Source: Serinicoccus chungangensis
GTDB taxonomy: Bacteria > Actinomycetota > Actinomycetes > Actinomycetales > Dermatophilaceae
Direction of reading: 5' to 3'
Assembly: GCF_001483745.1 (NCBI RefSeq)
Contig: NZ_LQBL01000002.1
Location: 124,001-188,000, forward strand
Length of the DNA: 64,000 nt
The first letter of the stretch is position 1. Each line of letters opens with the position of its first letter. Made by a program: the position numbers and the translations under genes. The notes beneath the pieces were generated by a model, which worked only from the letters and a program-made list of their open reading frames with translations, ran no database searches and was not told the origin of the DNA. Below are positions 42,484 to 51,109 of the stretch, piece after piece.

Positions 42484-43749
42484 CTACAGCAGGACCTGCA
42501 GCGGCTGCAGCACCCGCTCGACGACGCGGGTCCCCACGCCCCGCTGGGCCCACGTCTCGAGGGTCAGCTCCTCGCACCGCTCGAGGTCGGCGCGGAAGAT
42601 GTCCTCCATGTGGGCGGCCTGGTCCTCGTCGACGATCTCGAGGTTGATCTCGTAGTTGCCCTGCATGGAGAGCCGGTCGATGTTGGCCGTGCCGATGGTG
42701 GCCCACCGGCCGTCCACGGTCATGGTCTTCGCGTGGACCATGACGTCCTGGTAGAGGAAGATCCGTACGCCGCCCTCGAGCAGGGTCTCGTAGTAGGACT
42801 GGGCCACGACGTCGGCCAGGACGTGGTTGGAGGCCTCCGGCAGCACCACCCGCACATCCACCCCGCGGGTGGCGGCGGTGAGCAGCCCGTGCAGGATCTC
42901 CCGGTCGGGGATGAAGTAGCCCTGGGTGATCCAGATGCTGTGCACCGCCCGGTCCATGGCGTCCAGGTAGAGGGCGCGCACCGGGTAGACCACCCGGCTG
43001 GGCTCGTTGCGGGCCGCGCGGATGGAGGTCTTCCAGTCCACGGTCCCGCTGTCGAGCAGCCTCGGGCGGCGTGCCCCCTTGTGCCGGTTCCAGAAGTCGG
43101 CGAAGGCGTTCTGCAGCTCCCAGACGCTCGGCCCCTCCACCCGGACGTGGGTGTCCCGCCAGCTGGTGGCGTAGAGGGAACCGATGTTGTAGCCGCCGAC
43201 GAAGCCCACGCGCCCGTCCACCACGAGGATCTTGCGGTGGTCCCGCCCGGAGGCGCGGACGTCGATGATGGGCAGGGCGGTGCGCAGGACGGGGAAGCGC
43301 AGCATGTGCACGCCGTCCGGGAAGCGGAGGAACTCCCGTGGCACGACGAGGTTGGCGAAGCCGTCGACGACGAGGCACACGAGCACGCCCCGGTCCGCGG
43401 CCCGCACGACCGCCTCCTTGAAGGCTCGCCCGACGTCGTCGGCCTTCCAGATGTAGGACGCGAGGTAGACGTAGTCCTCTGCCTCGTCGATCGCGGCGAT
43501 CATGTCGTCGTAGAGGTACCGGCCGTAGGTGTACGTCGTCACCCGTGACCCCTCGACCGTGGTGGACACCGGCTCCTGGACCGGGGCGTCCCGGTCCACG
43601 TGGTCGCGTCGCTTGCGGACCGCGTCCACGGCCACCACCCCGGCGGCGAGCGTGAGCTGTCCGGCGAGGGCGACGCCGGCGGCGCCGACCGCCAGCCGGC
43701 GCCCACGACGCACCAGGCGGTGGACCTTACGGCTGAAGACGCGGGGCAT
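42484..43749 (-). CDS. Phospholipase-D-family cardiolipin synthase-like protein
   Basis: 421 residues. An N-terminal hydrophobic segment (about 15-40) anchors it. Two HKD motifs are present: DHRKILVVDGRVGFVGG and VHAKTMTVDGRWATIGT. In bacteria this arrangement joins two phosphatidylglycerols, or PG with CDP-diacylglycerol, to make cardiolipin. Other transphosphatidylation is possible. The ATG at 43747-43749 follows TAGATT by 6 nt. It is divergent from the methyltransferase gene. Confidence 0.87.
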   Translation of the reverse strand: MPRVFSRKVHRLVRRGRRLAVGAAGVALAGQLTLAAGVVAVDAVRKRRDHVDRDAPVQEPVSTTVEGSRVTTYTYGRYLYDDMIAAIDEAEDYVYLASYIWKADDVGRAFKEAVVRAADRGVLVCLVVDGFANLVVPREFLRFPDGVHMLRFPVLRTALPIIDVRASGRDHRKILVVDGRVGFVGGYNIGSLYATSWRDTHVRVEGPSVWELQNAFADFWNRHKGARRPRLLDSGTVDWKTSIRAARNEPSRVVYPVRALYLDAMDRAVHSIWITQGYFIPDREILHGLLTAATRGVDVRVVLPEASNHVLADVVAQSYYETLLEGGVRIFLYQDVMVHAKTMTVDGRWATIGTANIDRLSMQGNYEINLEIVDEDQAAHMEDIFRADLERCEELTLETWAQRGVGTRVVERVLQPLQVLL

Positions 43750-43755
43750 GCGCCC

Positions 43756-43761
43756 AATCTA
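43756..43761 (-). promoter_or_regulatory. Leaderless-type -10 box (phospholipase-D-family gene)
   Basis: TAGATT on the minus strand, 6 nt before the ATG. A plus-strand CAGAAT at 43768-43773 stands 6 nt before the divergent ATG at 43780, so the whole 30-bp gap may hold two leaderless promoters. Confidence 0.55.
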
Positions 43762-43779
43762 CTGCCGCAGAATGGGGCG

Positions 43780-45051
43780 ATGACCGCCGATCCTGCCGCC
43801 GACCTCCTGCGGCGGCTCGCCGAGGGTCCCGGGGCCCGCCTGCTCGACGCCCTGCCGCCCTACGACGAGCAGGACACCTTCTCGCTGCTGGCCCGGCTGC
43901 GCGCCGACGGGCACGACCCGGAGCTGGTCTCTGCCGCCCTGACCCAGTCCCGGTTGCGGACGCGGGGACGGGAGCGGCTCGGCCCGGGGGTCGAGCGCCT
44001 CCTGCTCACGCAGGACGGGCTGGAGCAGGCCACTCGTCCGGCGGTGGCCACCCGACGGGCCGCGCGGCTGGCCGGGACCGGGGTCCGGCACGTGCTCGAC
44101 CTCGGGTGCGGGCTCGGGCTCGACGCCATCGCCTTCGCCCGGGAGGGGCTGGAGGTGACCGCCGTCGAGCGGGACCCGGTGGTGGCCGCTGCGGCCCGCG
44201 CCAACCTCGCCCCGTGGCCCGGTGCCCGGGTGCTGACCGGTGACGCCCTCTCCCAGCCGGTCGGGGCCGACGACGCGGCGTTCCTGGACCCGGCCCGGCG
44301 CGTCACCGGGGTGGCGGACGCCCGCGGGCGCACCCGCCGGGTGCGCGGGCTGGAGGGGCTGTCGCCCTCCTTCGAGGAGGTCAGGGGCGTGGCGGGCCGG
44401 GCTCGCGCGACCGTCGCCAAGCTGGGCCCCTCCTTCGACCCCGGCGACGTGCCGGCGGGCGCCGACGCCGAGTGGGTGTCCCTGGACGGCGACCTGCTCG
44501 AGTGCGCCCTGTGGTGGGGAGCCGGGCCGCCCCGGCGGCGCGCCGTGGTCGGCCGCACCGGGCCCGGGACGACAGCCGTCTGGGACGAGGTCGTCGAGTC
44601 CCCCGACCCGCCGGCGCCCCTGCCGGACGCGGGTGGGCTGCTCGGCCATCTGGCCGAGGTCGACGACGCGGTGCGGGCGGCCGGCCTGACCCCGTCCCTG
44701 GCCGCCGCGGTCGACGGGCGGGAGACCGCGCCCGGGACCGGCTACGTCACCGCCGCCGCGGCCGTCGACCACCCGGCGATGCGCTGGTTCGCCGTCCGGG
44801 AGGTCCTGCCGCTGCGGGCCACGGCGGTGCGGGCCTGGCTGCGGCACCACCACGACCCGGCCGGTCCCGTCACCCTGAAGAAGAGCGGGGTCCGGCTCGA
44901 CCCCGACGGCTTCCGCAGGGACCTCCGTCTGCCGAGGAGGGCGCGGGGCGGGGACGAGCTCGTCCTCGTGCTGACGACCGTCGGCGCCTCCGGTCGCGCT
45001 CTCGTCGTGGAGCGGCTCGCGCCCCCGTCGCCGTCAGCGGTCGAGCACTGA
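43780..45051 (+). CDS. THUMP-like-domain class I methyltransferase
   Basis: 423 residues. The SAM motif HVLDLGCGLGLDAIAF begins at about 107, with VTAVERDPVVAAAARANL as the next strand. AAFLDPARR stands where N/DPP-type catalytic motifs lie. The C-terminal part (HPAMRWFAVREVLPLRATAV, then GPVTLKKSGVRLDPDGFRR) matches the THUMP-like C-terminal domain of the PG1098 family. An RNA substrate is likely but not shown. The 3' end overlaps trkA by 18 bp, convergent. Confidence 0.8.
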   Translation: MTADPAADLLRRLAEGPGARLLDALPPYDEQDTFSLLARLRADGHDPELVSAALTQSRLRTRGRERLGPGVERLLLTQDGLEQATRPAVATRRAARLAGTGVRHVLDLGCGLGLDAIAFAREGLEVTAVERDPVVAAAARANLAPWPGARVLTGDALSQPVGADDAAFLDPARRVTGVADARGRTRRVRGLEGLSPSFEEVRGVAGRARATVAKLGPSFDPGDVPAGADAEWVSLDGDLLECALWWGAGPPRRRAVVGRTGPGTTAVWDEVVESPDPPAPLPDAGGLLGHLAEVDDAVRAAGLTPSLAAAVDGRETAPGTGYVTAAAAVDHPAMRWFAVREVLPLRATAVRAWLRHHHDPAGPVTLKKSGVRLDPDGFRRDLRLPRRARGGDELVLVLTTVGASGRALVVERLAPPSPSAVEH

Positions 45052-45750
45052 CCGACGCTGCGGGGTCCGCGGCAGGGCGATGAAGCGCTCGACGTCGGCG
45101 ATGCGCCCCGAGATCACCAGCTCGTCCCCCTCCTCGACCACGGTCTCGGGGACGGCATACGTGAACTCCTCCCCCGGCCGCTTGAGCCCGACCACGGTGA
45201 TCGTGTGCCGGGTGCGGACCCCGGAGTCGGCCAGGGTCCGGCCCCACGTCTCGGCCGGTGCCGTGCAGCGGGCGATGGCGAACTCGTCGTCGAACTCCAG
45301 GTAGTCGGCGACCCCGTCGGTGACCATGTGGGCCACCCGCTGACCCATGACGTACTCCGGGTAGATGACGTGGTGAGCCCCGATGCTGGTGAGGATCTTG
45401 CCGTGCTTGCGGGTGATCGCCTTGGCGTAGATGCGCTCCACCCCCGCCTCGTGCAGCGTGATGACCGACAGGACGCTGGCCTCGATGTCGGAGCCGATGG
45501 CCACGACCGCCCGGCGCACCGACCCGACGCCGAGCTGGCGCATGGCCTCCCCGTCCGTGGCGTCGGTCACGACGGTGTGCGTCAGCTCGTCGGCGTACTT
45601 CTGCACCCGTCGCTCGTCGGTGTCGATCGCCAGCACCTCGACGCCCTGACAGACCAGGGACTCGCAGACCGCGGTGCCGAACCGGCCGAGGCCGACGACG
45701 AGGACGGTGTAGGCGCCGCTGTCGGCGGGACGCCTTCTCTTAGCCAACAA
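45034..45750 (-). CDS. trkA: Trk potassium uptake regulatory subunit TrkA/KtrA
   Basis: 238 residues: an RCK N-domain with the NAD(H)/nucleotide loop VLVVGLGRFGTAVCESL and acidic strand end LAIDTDERRV, then an RCK_C domain (VVGLKRPGEEFTYAVPETVV). It gates the TrkH channel according to bound nucleotide. The start is a TTG at 45748-45750 with GGAGGAG 7 nt upstream. It overlaps the trkH end by 11 bp. The gene is intact although trkH is not. Confidence 0.92.
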   Translation of the reverse strand: MLAKRRRPADSGAYTVLVVGLGRFGTAVCESLVCQGVEVLAIDTDERRVQKYADELTHTVVTDATDGEAMRQLGVGSVRRAVVAIGSDIEASVLSVITLHEAGVERIYAKAITRKHGKILTSIGAHHVIYPEYVMGQRVAHMVTDGVADYLEFDDEFAIARCTAPAETWGRTLADSGVRTRHTITVVGLKRPGEEFTYAVPETVVEEGDELVISGRIADVERFIALPRTPQRRSVLDR

Positions 45751-47069
45751 TGGGTCTCTCCTCCGGGAGTCGGTAGTGGCGGTGGCGGGTGTTGAGGGCG
45801 AGGGCGGCGGCCACGGTGATGGGGCCGAGGCGGCCGAGGAACATCAGCGCCATGAGGATCAGCTGCGCTGCCGGGGGGAGGCTGGCCGTGATCCCCGTGG
45901 ACAGGCCGACGGTGGCGAACGCCGAGATGACCTCGAAGCGCAGGTCGAGCGGCGGCAGGTCGGTGAGGATCATCAGGGTGATGGTGCTCGTGATGACGAG
46001 CCCCACCGCGAGCAGCACCACGGAGAGCGCCTGCCGGACGACCGGCATCCCCACCCGCCGACGTCCGATGACCACGTCGGGCTCTCCCCGCACCTCGGAC
46101 CAGATGACCGCGGCGAGGAGCAGGAAGGTGGTGACCTTGATGCCACCGGCGGTCCCCGCGCTCCCCCCCTCCCACGAACATCAGGGCCATGGTGATGGCC
46201 TCCGTCTCGTCGGTGATCGCCGCGTAGTCGACCGAGTCGAAGCCGGCCGTGCGCGGGAACAGCCCGCCCCCGAGCGCGCCGACGAGCTGCCCCCGCGGAC
46301 CCAGCTCGGCCAGCGTGCCCCCCGGCTGCGCCTCGAACGCCCAGAACGCCGTCACCCCGAGGACCATGAGGACCGCCGAGCCCCAGACGGTGAGCCGGGT
46401 GTGGATGGTCCACGTCCCAGGCCGCCGGCCGCGCAGGAGCTCGCGCAGGACCGGGAAGCCCAGGCCGCCGAGGACCAGCGCGGCGCAGATCGGCCCGATG
46501 ATCCACAGGTCTCCGACGAAGCCCATGAGGCTGTCCTGGTAGAGCGCGAAGCCGGCGTTGTTGAACGCGGACACGGCGTGGAACAGGCCGTGCCAGAGGG
46601 CGGTCGGCCAGTCGTAGCCGTAGCCGAGGTGGAAGCGCAGCGTGAGTGCCGCCCAGGTCACCGCCTCGATGACCAGCATCAGCTGCAGCATGCGGCGCAG
46701 GATGCCGCGGACGTCCCCCAGGGACCGGCTGCGGGTGTCCGCCTGGGCCGCCAGCGAGGTGGAGAGCCGCAGCTTGCCGCGGACGACGAGGGCGATGAGG
46801 GTGGCGAGGGTCATCACCCCGAACCCCCCGATCTGGATGAGCACCAGCAGGACCACCTGGCCGAACGGCGACCAGTAGCTCGTGGTGTCGGCGGTGATGA
46901 GGCCGGTGACGCAGGTGGCGGACACGGTGGTGAAGGCCGCGACCAAGAGGTCGGCCTCCGCCCCCGGTCCGCGGGACACGGGGAGCATGAGCAGCGTTGT
47001 CCCCACGAGCACCACCAGGACGAAACCGAGGGTCACCGAGCGGGCCGGGTGGGCCCAGAAGACGCGCAC
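45740..47069 (-). pseudogene. trkH: Potassium uptake channel TrkH/KtrB, frameshifted
   Basis: Two frames make one TrkH of about 440 residues. The first, from GTG 47067-47069, covers the first three pore repeats and reaches ITMALMFVGGG. The sequence then loses the frame. The proper continuation, SAGTAGGIKVTTFLLLAAVI, is one base out of register and leads to ILMALMFLGRLGPITVAAAL at the end. The cause is a run of seven C at 46163-46169 (seven G on the coding strand). Six would restore the frame. VSAFNNAGFAL and the selectivity glycines are present. It is a frameshift mutation, a phase-variable tract or a sequencing error. Confidence 0.85.
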
Positions 47070-47148
47070 GAGGGTCCATGGTGCGCCTCGATCCCACGCC
47101 GGCCAAGTCGTCCGGTCTGCCGACCGGTCGTGCCGTGGGTCCGTCGGC

Positions 47149-48192
47149 TCAGGCCCGGACCTGCTCGACCGGCTGGGAGGAGTCGGCCGGCAGGTCGAGC
47201 CGGGACTCGGGGCGGCCCTTCATCACCATCTGCGCCCCCAGCGCGGCCACCATGGCCCCGTTGTCGGTGCACAGACCGGGGCGCGGGACGCGCAGCCGGA
47301 TGCCGGCGGCGTCGCACCGCTCCTGGGCCAGCGCCCGCAGGCGGCTGTTGGCGGCCACGCCGCCACCGATGAGGAGGTCGTCGACCCCGTGCTCCGCGCA
47401 GGCCAGCACCGCCTTGCGGGTGAGGACGTCCACGACCGCCTCCTGGAAGCTGGCCGCGACGTCCGCGACCGGCACCGGCTGACCGGTCGCCTCGCGGGCC
47501 TGCACCCACCGGGCGACCGCGGTCTTGAGACCGGAGAAGGAGTAGTCGAAGCGGTGCCGCTGCAGGTCCCGGCCGGAGGTGAGCCCGCGGGGGAAGTCGA
47601 TGGCGACCTGGTCACCCTCGCGGGCGACCCGGTCGATGTGCGGGCCACCGGGGAAGGGCAGCCCCAGGACGCGGGCCACCTTGTCGAAGGCCTCGCCGGC
47701 CGCGTCGTCGACGGTGGCGCCGAGGGAACGGATGTCGTCAGTGACGTCCGGCACGAGGAGCAGGTTGGAGTGGCCCCCGCTGACCAGCAGCCCCAAGGTC
47801 GGTTCGGGCAGCGGCCCGTGCTCGACCACGTCGACCGCCACGTGCGCCGCGAGGTGGTTGACGCCGTAGAGCGGCACGCCGAGCGCGAGCGCGAGCGCCT
47901 TGGCGGAGGCCACCCCGACGAGCAGGGCACCGGCCAGACCGGGGCCGGCCGTGACCGACACGGCGTCGACGTCGGCCAGGCGTACCCCGGCCTCGCGGCA
48001 GGCGCGCTCGATGGTGGGGACCATGGCCTCCAGGTGGGCGCGGCTGGCCACCTCGGGGACCACGCCGCCGAACCGTGCGTGCTCCTCCACGCTGCTCGCG
48101 ATGGCGTCGAACAGCAGCGTCCGGCCGCGGACGAGGCCCACGCCCGTCTCGTCGCAGCTGGTCTCGATGCCCAGGACGAGAGGTCCGTTCAC
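47149..48192 (-). CDS. tsaD: tRNA threonylcarbamoyladenosine synthesis protein TsaD
   Basis: 347 residues. It transfers the threonylcarbamoyl group to A37 of tRNAs that read ANN codons. The ASKHA fold is clear: [15 protein letters not shown], the metal-binding [19 protein letters not shown] and [13 protein letters not shown]. The C-terminal [12 protein letters not shown] is also conserved. The GTG start has AAGGAG about 11 nt upstream. It follows rimI with a 4-bp overlap. Confidence 0.96.
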   Translation of the reverse strand: MNGPLVLGIETSCDETGVGLVRGRTLLFDAIASSVEEHARFGGVVPEVASRAHLEAMVPTIERACREAGVRLADVDAVSVTAGPGLAGALLVGVASAKALALALGVPLYGVNHLAAHVAVDVVEHGPLPEPTLGLLVSGGHSNLLLVPDVTDDIRSLGATVDDAAGEAFDKVARVLGLPFPGGPHIDRVAREGDQVAIDFPRGLTSGRDLQRHRFDYSFSGLKTAVARWVQAREATGQPVPVADVAASFQEAVVDVLTRKAVLACAEHGVDDLLIGGGVAANSRLRALAQERCDAAGIRLRVPRPGLCTDNGAMVAALGAQMVMKGRPESRLDLPADSSQPVEQVRA

Positions 48193-48659
48193 GGCAGGAG
48201 CTCCTTCCTCAGGACGAGGGCGTCCTCGCCGGACCGGTAGTACCGCTCCCGGGTCCGCACCAGCTGGTAGCCGCGCGCGGCGTAGAGACGGCGCGCGACC
48301 TCGTTGCCGCTGCGGACCTCGAGCAGGACGCCCGTGGCCCCCGCCTCCCGGGCCAGGTCGTGCAGGCGCCCCAGGAGCAGGGCCCCCAGACCACGCCCGC
48401 GGGACCCGGGGTGGACGGCGAGGGTCATGACGTCGGCGACGTCACCGGCCAGGTCCAGACCGGCATACCCCTCCAGACCGTCGTGCCCCTCGCGGGCGGC
48501 GACGACGTAGGCGCGCCGCGGCCGGGACGCCAGCTCGGACCACAGGGCCGCCTCGTCCCAGGGCTCGTCCGGGAAGGCCGCTCGCTCCACCGCCAGCATC
48601 GCGGGGATGTCGCGCCACGTGGCGGGGCGCAGCGGCACGGGTGGGGACACCACGCTCAC
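48189..48659 (-). CDS. rimI: Ribosomal-protein-alanine N-acetyltransferase
   Basis: 156 residues with the GNAT fold. [19 protein letters not shown] binds acetyl-CoA (the R/Q-x-x-G-x-G/A loop), and [19 protein letters not shown] is the last conserved segment. The GTG at 48657-48659 overlaps the tsaB stop as GTGA, and the gene's end overlaps tsaD. The tsaB-rimI-tsaD order is the usual actinobacterial one. Confidence 0.93.
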   Translation of the reverse strand: MSVVSPPVPLRPATWRDIPAMLAVERAAFPDEPWDEAALWSELASRPRRAYVVAAREGHDGLEGYAGLDLAGDVADVMTLAVHPGSRGRGLGALLLGRLHDLAREAGATGVLLEVRSGNEVARRLYAARGYQLVRTRERYYRSGEDALVLRKELLP

Positions 48660-49348
48660 CGCGCCCTCGTCTCCACGGCGTCCGGCCGACGCAGGTAGAG
48701 CGGCTCCGGAGGCAGCAGGCCGGTGGCGCTGTCCGGGTGCGTCCCGTCGCGCAGGCGGACGGCGAGGTCGGCCAGGACCCCGGGAGAGACGTCTAGGGGG
48801 CCACCGTCGAGCTGCCCCGTGAGGGCCTGCGGGTAGAGCAGCCCGCCGCGCCCCACGGTGGGCAGCACCCGCACGTCCTCGGGCAGCCCCGAGGCGGGGC
48901 CCACGGCCGGCCCCGCCACCCGGCGGGCCCCGGAGGGGGTCATCTCGTAGCGGGCCCAGTAGACCTCGCGCCGACGCGCGTCGGTCGCCACCAGCAGCCC
49001 GGGTCCGGGTATGCCCGGTGCGCCGGCTGCTCCGAGGTGGGCCGCGTGGGCCAGGGCGTCGAGCGAGCACACGCCCTGAGGCGCGGGGAGTCCGCGCCCC
49101 AGGGCCAGGACGAGGGCGGTGACGACGCCGACCCGCAGACCGGTGAACGGGCCGGGCCCCACGCCGCAGACGACCGAGGTCACCTCGCTCATCCGCAGAC
49201 CCGCCTCCTCGAGGGCCTCGCCCACCGCCGGGGCGAGCAGCTCCCCGTGGCGTCGGACGTCGTGCCGGACCACCTCGGCACGGACCGCCTCGCCGTCGTG
49301 CAGGGCGGCACCGACGGACCCGGTGGCGGTGTCGATCGCGAGCAGCAC
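48656..49348 (-). CDS. tsaB: tRNA threonylcarbamoyladenosine synthesis protein TsaB
   Basis: 230 residues, an inactive ASKHA paralogue of TsaD that scaffolds it. LLAIDTATGSVGAALHDG opens the fold, and VVCGVGPGPFTGLRVGV is the family signature. GTG 49346-49348 follows TAGCCT by 6 nt, so it heads the operon. tsaE, often next to it, is not in the window. Confidence 0.93.
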   Translation of the reverse strand: MLLAIDTATGSVGAALHDGEAVRAEVVRHDVRRHGELLAPAVGEALEEAGLRMSEVTSVVCGVGPGPFTGLRVGVVTALVLALGRGLPAPQGVCSLDALAHAAHLGAAGAPGIPGPGLLVATDARRREVYWARYEMTPSGARRVAGPAVGPASGLPEDVRVLPTVGRGGLLYPQALTGQLDGGPLDVSPGVLADLAVRLRDGTHPDSATGLLPPEPLYLRRPDAVETRAR

Positions 49349-49354
49349 CCGCTC

Positions 49355-49360
49355 AGGCTA
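49355..49360 (-). promoter_or_regulatory. Leaderless-type -10 box for tsaB
   Basis: TAGCCT on the minus strand, 6 nt before the GTG. Confidence 0.55.
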
Positions 49361-49410
49361 ACGTGGTGGGTGTTGGAGTCCCCCTCCCGACCTACTGCAA
49401 AGGATGGCCG

Positions 49411-49812
49411 ATGTTCACCAGGTTCTTCGCCCCCACCATCGAGGTCAGCGCCCACTGCGACCTGCCCTGCGGCGTCTACGACCCCGCCCAGGCGCGGATC
49501 GAGGCCGAGTCCGTCAAGAAGATCTGCGAGAAGGTCGCGGACAACGACGACGCGGACTTCCGTATGCGGGCCATGATCATCAAGGAGCAGCGCTCCGAGC
49601 TGGTCAAGCACCACCTCTGGGTGCTGTGGACCGACTACTTCAAGCCGCCGCACTTCGAGCAGTTCCCCGAGCTGCACGTCCTCGTCAACGAGGCCACCAA
49701 GCTCGCGGGTGCCTCGGGCACCAAGGGCAGCTTCGACGTGGCGACCGCGGACGAGCTGCTCGGCAAGATCGAGCGCATCGCGGAGATCTACGCCGAGACC
49801 AAGAAGGGCTGA
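49411..49812 (+). CDS. sodN: Nickel superoxide dismutase
   Basis: 133 residues. It disproportionates superoxide with nickel. The nickel hook HCDLPCGVYDP begins at residue 15, after the propeptide MFTRFFAPTIEVSA, which must be removed so that the histidine becomes the N-terminus. The four-helix bundle follows. ATG 49411 has AAGGA 7 nt upstream. A longer frame to 49363 has no such site. The maturation peptidase gene (sodX), commonly adjacent, is not seen here. A strong terminator follows. Confidence 0.97.
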   Translation: MFTRFFAPTIEVSAHCDLPCGVYDPAQARIEAESVKKICEKVADNDDADFRMRAMIIKEQRSELVKHHLWVLWTDYFKPPHFEQFPELHVLVNEATKLAGASGTKGSFDVATADELLGKIERIAEIYAETKKG

Positions 49813-49822
49813 CCTCCGGCAC

Positions 49823-49865
49823 CGACGAGGGCCGACCCGCCGCCGCGGCGGGTCGGCCCTCGTCG
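49823..49865 (+). terminator. Terminator of sodN
   Basis: A perfect 20-bp stem (49823-49842 with 49846-49865) and a 3-nt loop, 11 nt after the stop. It is also downstream of the opposing HD gene. Confidence 0.85.
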
Positions 49866-49882
49866 TGCTCCCCGCCGGGTGG

Positions 49883-51109
49883 TCAACGGCTCAACGACTC
49901 CGCCTGCCCGGTGGACAACGAGCCCCGGCGCTCGAGCTGGTGGACGAGGACGCGGACGACCTCCGGGTCGTACTCGTGCGGGGTGCTGCGCAGGAGCCGC
50001 TCGAGCGCCTCGACGGGAGCGCTGCTGCCGGCGAGCCGCGTGCCCCGGCCGGTGAGGTCGTCGTAGGCCGACGCCACCCGGACGATGCGGGAGGCCAGCG
50101 CCACGTCGCCGCGCTCGACGGCGCGGTGGTGGGCGAGCCCGACGTCGGCGACGACGGACGCCAACCGTGACAGCTCGGCGGTACGCCCGAGGATCGAGGA
50201 GCCGGTCGAGGCGATCTGCCGCTGGTCGCGGGCCGAGAGCTCCACCGTGGCGCCACCGGGGACCGGCCGGCTCAGGCCCACCTGGCCGATGTCGTGCAGC
50301 AGCGCGGCCGCCTCCACGTCGCGCAGGTCGGCCGCCTCCACCCCCATGTCGCGGGCGATGGGCACGGCCAGCTCGGCCACCCGGGCGGCATGGCCCGTCA
50401 TCGCCAGCCCGGCCTCCTCCGGCAGGCGCGCGAGCGCGAAGATGGTCTGCCGCTGGGCTCGGCGGATCCGTCGCTGGCGGTTGACCGCGGGCTGCAGCAC
50501 CAGGAGCGGCACGAGGAAGAGCACCAGGCTCAGCGGGCCGAGCGCGGTCAGCGCGAGGGCCATGACGACCGCGGTGGTGGCCCCGGCGAGCGAGACCGGG
50601 CCCTGCCGCTCGAACTCCCCGCTCAGGGTGGCCCAGGCCATGCTCCGGCTGCGCGCGGAGGCGCGGACGCCGCGCCACACCAGCGGGGCGGCGGCGGCGA
50701 GGACGGCGACCAGCAGGAGCAGGACCGCGATGAGCACGGTCGCGTCCTGGGCGTGCCAGACGCTCTCGAGCAGGGTGTCCCCTCCGGGGCCGGGGATGCG
50801 CACGAGCACGCCCGCCACGATCACGGAGGTCCCGAGGCGCAGGAGCTCGCGCTGCGTGGAGCGCAGACGTCGACGCCAGACTGCGGCGAGGAGGACGGCA
50901 CCCGTCGTCAGCAGCAGGGGGCCGACCATCCCGAGCAGGTGCCCGGGCTCGCCCGAGGCGACGGGCCACGCCGTCGTCATGGCCAGGGCCATGGCCGTGG
51001 CCTGGGAGAGGGGGGCGTCGCGCCCGGGACCGGAGGAGGTCTGCCGCCACATCTCGCTGAGCACCATGACCACCAGCCCCACCAGTGCGGTCCCCCAGGT
51101 GAGGGTCAC
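49883..51109 (-). CDS. Membrane HD-domain protein (degenerate HD-GYP type)
   Basis: 408 residues with about seven hydrophobic segments (residues 1-200), then an HD domain: TGHAARVAELAVPIARDMG, AALLHDIGQVGL (the HD pair) and LASVVADVGLAHHRAVERGD. The GYP loop is missing and the region is shorter, so it is probably not a full c-di-GMP phosphodiesterase. The GTG start overlaps the intact HD-GYP gene upstream by 4 bp (51106-51109), which suggests a functional pair. Confidence 0.8.
   Translation of the reverse strand: MTLTWGTALVGLVVMVLSEMWRQTSSGPGRDAPLSQATAMALAMTTAWPVASGEPGHLLGMVGPLLLTTGAVLLAAVWRRRLRSTQRELLRLGTSVIVAGVLVRIPGPGGDTLLESVWHAQDATVLIAVLLLLVAVLAAAAPLVWRGVRASARSRSMAWATLSGEFERQGPVSLAGATTAVVMALALTALGPLSLVLFLVPLLVLQPAVNRQRRIRRAQRQTIFALARLPEEAGLAMTGHAARVAELAVPIARDMGVEAADLRDVEAAALLHDIGQVGLSRPVPGGATVELSARDQRQIASTGSSILGRTAELSRLASVVADVGLAHHRAVERGDVALASRIVRVASAYDDLTGRGTRLAGSSAPVEALERLLRSTPHEYDPEVVRVLVHQLERRGSLSTGQAESLSR

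Noticed and set aside
46140-46200. Programmed ribosomal frameshift in trkH
   Set aside because: No TrkH is known to use one, and there is no stimulatory element or in-frame stop design. A homopolymer-length change is simpler. The same applies to the DMT gene at 18987-18991.
49363-49410. Longer SodN start at 49363
   Set aside because: No ribosome site, and it would lengthen the propeptide beyond the family norm. ATG 49411 has AAGGA.
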